A DNA stretch of 6,463 bases from Eubacteriales bacterium (GTDB lineage Bacteria > Bacillota_A > Clostridia > Christensenellales > Aristaeellaceae): contig JARKQO010000268.1 of NCBI GenBank assembly GCA_029974855.1, forward strand, positions 1 to 6,463, given 5' to 3'. Numbering within the stretch: the stretch's first letter is position 1; each line of letters starts with the position of its first letter. The position numbers and the translations under genes are program-made. The notes below the pieces were generated by a model that searched no databases, was not told the DNA's origin, and saw only the letters and a list, made by a program, of their open reading frames with translations. Below, one piece after another: positions 5,247 through 6,463 of the stretch.

Positions 5247-6008
5247 TCAAAGCTTTAAATGGCCGTCCGGCAGGCTGTGGGACAGTTGCAGGCGGCTGAT
5301 GCAGGGGCGCAGATCCAGGCCGGTGCGCTCCTTGATTTCCAGGGCCCGCGTCCGCATCGTTTCCAGCCGGGTCTCCACGGCTTCACCGCTGGCGGCAAAG
5401 GCGATGGCGTTGCCGCTGTCGCAGGAGGGAAAGACCATGCTGCGGCCTGCGAAAGCTTTGGCGAGGCGTCGGGCGGCGGCCTGGAAGCCCCGGCTGCGGC
5501 TGAGCAGGTTGACGGCCAGCAGGCCCCGGGGGCCCAGGGCCTGGCGGCAGGCCAGGTAGAAAGCCTCGCTGTCCAGGGGGCCGGGACGGCCGTTGGCGCC
5601 AAAGCCATCCAGCAGGATCAGGTCAAAGTGGGCGGCAGGAGCGGTCTGCATCCACTGGGCGGCATCAGTGATGAGAATTTCCATCCGGGGGGCGCTGGTC
5701 GGCAGCTTGAAGAACTGACGGGCTGCCGCGACCACCCCGGGATTGATCTCCAGCACCGTGACCCGGGTTTCGGGAAAATGCCGGTGCATGAACTTGGCCT
5801 GGGAAGCGGCCCCCAGGCCCACGATCAGGCAGGTGCCGGGCCAGTCTCCGTGGGGGCGGAGCAGGAGGCCGGCCAGCATTTCCCGGGTGTACTCCAGCTC
5901 CAGGGACCAGGGGCGGGCAATCCGCATGGCGCCCTGAATCCAGTCAGAGCCAAAATGCAGGTAGCGCACGCCATCGGCTTCGCTGATGTCGATATCGTGT
6001 TCAGGCAC
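5247..6008 (-). CDS. Spermidine-synthase-fold protein with degenerate aminopropyltransferase residues
   Basis: This 253-aa protein has the Rossmann core of the spermine/spermidine synthase family: LIVGLGAASQAKF (61-73, nucleotide loop), VLEINPGVVAAARQFF (85-100, acidic E87 for the adenosyl ribose), ITDAAQWM (113-120), FDLILLDGFG (128-137), then LDSEAFY (145-151). True aminopropyltransferases carry GGGDG in the first loop, DxxDP after the fourth strand and a DExxYHE segment. Here these read GLGAA, DGFGA (134-138) and PWSLELEYTRE (33-43), so one catalytic Asp (D134) remains and the second is lost. Q25 in WIQG is kept. A SAM or decarboxy-SAM-binding enzyme with another substrate, or a methyltransferase-like role, is likelier than spermidine synthesis. 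The start is GTG, directly after the upstream TGA (TGAGTG), with GGGGAG eight bases ahead. It is probably cotranscribed with the 112-aa gene. Confidence 0.88.
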   Translation of the reverse strand: MPEHDIDISEADGVRYLHFGSDWIQGAMRIARPWSLELEYTREMLAGLLLRPHGDWPGTCLIVGLGAASQAKFMHRHFPETRVTVLEINPGVVAAARQFFKLPTSAPRMEILITDAAQWMQTAPAAHFDLILLDGFGANGRPGPLDSEAFYLACRQALGPRGLLAVNLLSRSRGFQAAARRLAKAFAGRSMVFPSCDSGNAIAFAASGEAVETRLETMRTRALEIKERTGLDLRPCISRLQLSHSLPDGHLKL

Positions 6009-6347
6009 TCAGCGTACTCCCCAGCTGTCATCGTCGCTCACCAGGCGCAGCTGATGTTCCTGCAGGGCTGCAGGCATCTGCAGGGTGAGCGGGTCCCAGC
6101 CTTCCAGTTCCAGCACCCGGGCCAGACAGGCCTCCATGATTTCCAGGCACTGACCCGCTGCCTGTTCTATGGTCTGGTGCACCTGGACATCCGTCGAGGT
6201 GTGATCCAGGCAATCCCGTTCATACTGCAGCAACTCCCTCAAGCCCAGCACCATGCGGCAGAGCTGGCTGGGGCAGGCACACTGATGCAGCAGTACCTGC
6301 TCCAGGATGCGGGTGACGTCCTCGTTGCTGTAGCTTTGCCGGGCCAT
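6009..6347 (-). CDS. 112-aa cysteine-containing helical protein, function unknown
   Basis: The family is not recognised. The 112 residues lack a signal peptide or membrane helix and look almost wholly alpha-helical. They comprise a helix around 8-22, a short C23-x-C25-P-x3-C30 cluster (CACPSQLC), a helix about 30-47 ending in C46, a longer amphipathic helix about 53-82 with C67 and C74, and a polar tail ending SDDDSWGVR. Six cysteines in a cytoplasmic protein of this size could mean metal binding or a redox role, but no known motif fits. The ATG at 6347 is chosen because minus-strand GAGGAA (6358-6353) lies five bases upstream. A longer reading from 6437 would overlap the preceding gene in another frame and has a proline-rich N-terminus. 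It lies 19 nt after the upstream stop and directly abuts the SpeE-like gene, suggesting an operon. Confidence 0.8.
   Translation of the reverse strand: MARQSYSNEDVTRILEQVLLHQCACPSQLCRMVLGLRELLQYERDCLDHTSTDVQVHQTIEQAAGQCLEIMEACLARVLELEGWDPLTLQMPAALQEHQLRLVSDDDSWGVR
6017..6022 (-). promoter_or_regulatory. Ribosome binding site supporting a GTG start
   Basis: The minus strand reads GGGGAG eight bases before the GTG at 6008-6006, inside the last codons of the 112-aa gene. Together with the abutting stop-start TGAGTG it supports the GTG start of the SpeE-like gene and coupled translation. Confidence 0.6.
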
Positions 6348-6366
6348 GGTGCTTCCTCGTAGTAAG

Positions 6367-6463
6367 TCAGGGGGCCCGCTTCTGCAGCAGGGCCCGGATA
6401 TCCTCGGCCATGGACTCGGGGGGGGCATCGTGGCCAATGGCCAGGCGCAGCTGGCCTTCCGGG
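6367..6463 (-). CDS. C-terminal end of an unidentified protein (partial)
   Basis: An open frame enters from the right edge on the minus strand and ends at TGA 6369-6367, giving the last 31 residues (codons from 6462 downward). They include GQLRLAIGHDAPPESM and end in LLQKRAP. The composition (beta-like LRLAIGH followed by a charged helix) looks like real coding sequence, and the 19-nt spacing to the 112-aa gene fits an operon. The family cannot be named from so short a tail. A run of eight C (minus strand, 6425-6418) lies in it, so a sequencing slip there would change the frame upstream. Confidence 0.6.
   Translation of the reverse strand, partial: PEGQLRLAIGHDAPPESMAEDIRALLQKRAP

Noticed and set aside
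4963..5250. Minus-strand 95-codon open frame covering the intergenic gap and the start of the 90-aa gene
   Set aside because: It overlaps the 90-aa gene in a different frame, has no convincing ribosome binding site and its translation shows no domain-like pattern.
5259..6362. Long open frame on the plus strand (367 codons) opposite the SpeE-like and 112-aa genes
   Set aside because: It is antisense to two well-supported genes with ribosome binding sites and family motifs. Its product is Gln/Ala/Gly-rich low-complexity sequence with no recognisable domain. It is a shadow frame typical of GC-rich DNA.
6348..6437. Thirty-residue N-terminal extension of the 112-aa protein
   Set aside because: It overlaps the end of the upstream gene in another frame and reads as Pro/Ser-rich noise. 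The ATG at 6347 has a GAGGAA ribosome binding site.
1..6463. CRISPR array, insertion sequence, tRNA/rRNA, attachment site or tandem repeats
   Set aside because: No regularly spaced repeats, transposase frames, terminal inverted repeats or cloverleaf-like RNA genes were seen. The genes are ordinary chromosomal types without a visible composition break.

Overview
The window looks like a core chromosomal segment of a betaproteobacterium, most plausibly Rhodocyclales. The reasons are the petABC (cytochrome bc1) block followed directly by sspA-sspB, a cytochrome b with a PVWY Qo motif, a YbiB/CbiX pair, and GC-rich DNA with dense Shine-Dalgarno-led genes. The taxonomic call is inference from family resemblance; no 16S or marker comparison was possible.

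Region 1 (1-2123, + strand) is the end of the Rieske gene petA, then complete petB (cytochrome b) and petC (cytochrome c1). The three are tightly packed, with a 3-nt gap and then an ATGA overlap. Together they encode the ubiquinol:cytochrome c oxidoreductase of the inner membrane. A hairpin with a T-tract (2142-2185) closes the block.

Region 2 (2199-3253, + strand) is sspA-sspB, overlapping by one base (TAATG). SspA is the GST-fold RNA polymerase-binding stringent starvation protein and SspB is the ClpXP adaptor for ssrA-tagged proteins. A strong intrinsic terminator with eight T residues follows.

Region 3 (3254-4759, + strand) is a two-gene unit: ybiB (TrpD2-like, nucleic-acid-binding, no known enzyme activity) and a short-form cbiX (sirohydrochlorin metal chelatase). 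It converges on region 4, and the minus-strand terminator is embedded in the last codons of cbiX.

Region 4 (4744-6463, - strand), read right to left, holds four genes. They are the C-terminal end of an unrecognised protein that leaves the window, a 112-aa cysteine-containing helical protein, a spermidine-synthase-fold protein that has lost several aminopropyltransferase residues (GTG start, directly abutting the previous stop), and, after a 178-nt gap, a 90-aa conserved-looking small protein. The first three appear to form an operon. This minus-strand half is the least explained part of the window. I saw no mobile element, CRISPR array, tRNA or rRNA, and no clear evidence of a wholly new system; the best leads are the degenerate SpeE-like gene with its small partner and the 90-aa protein.
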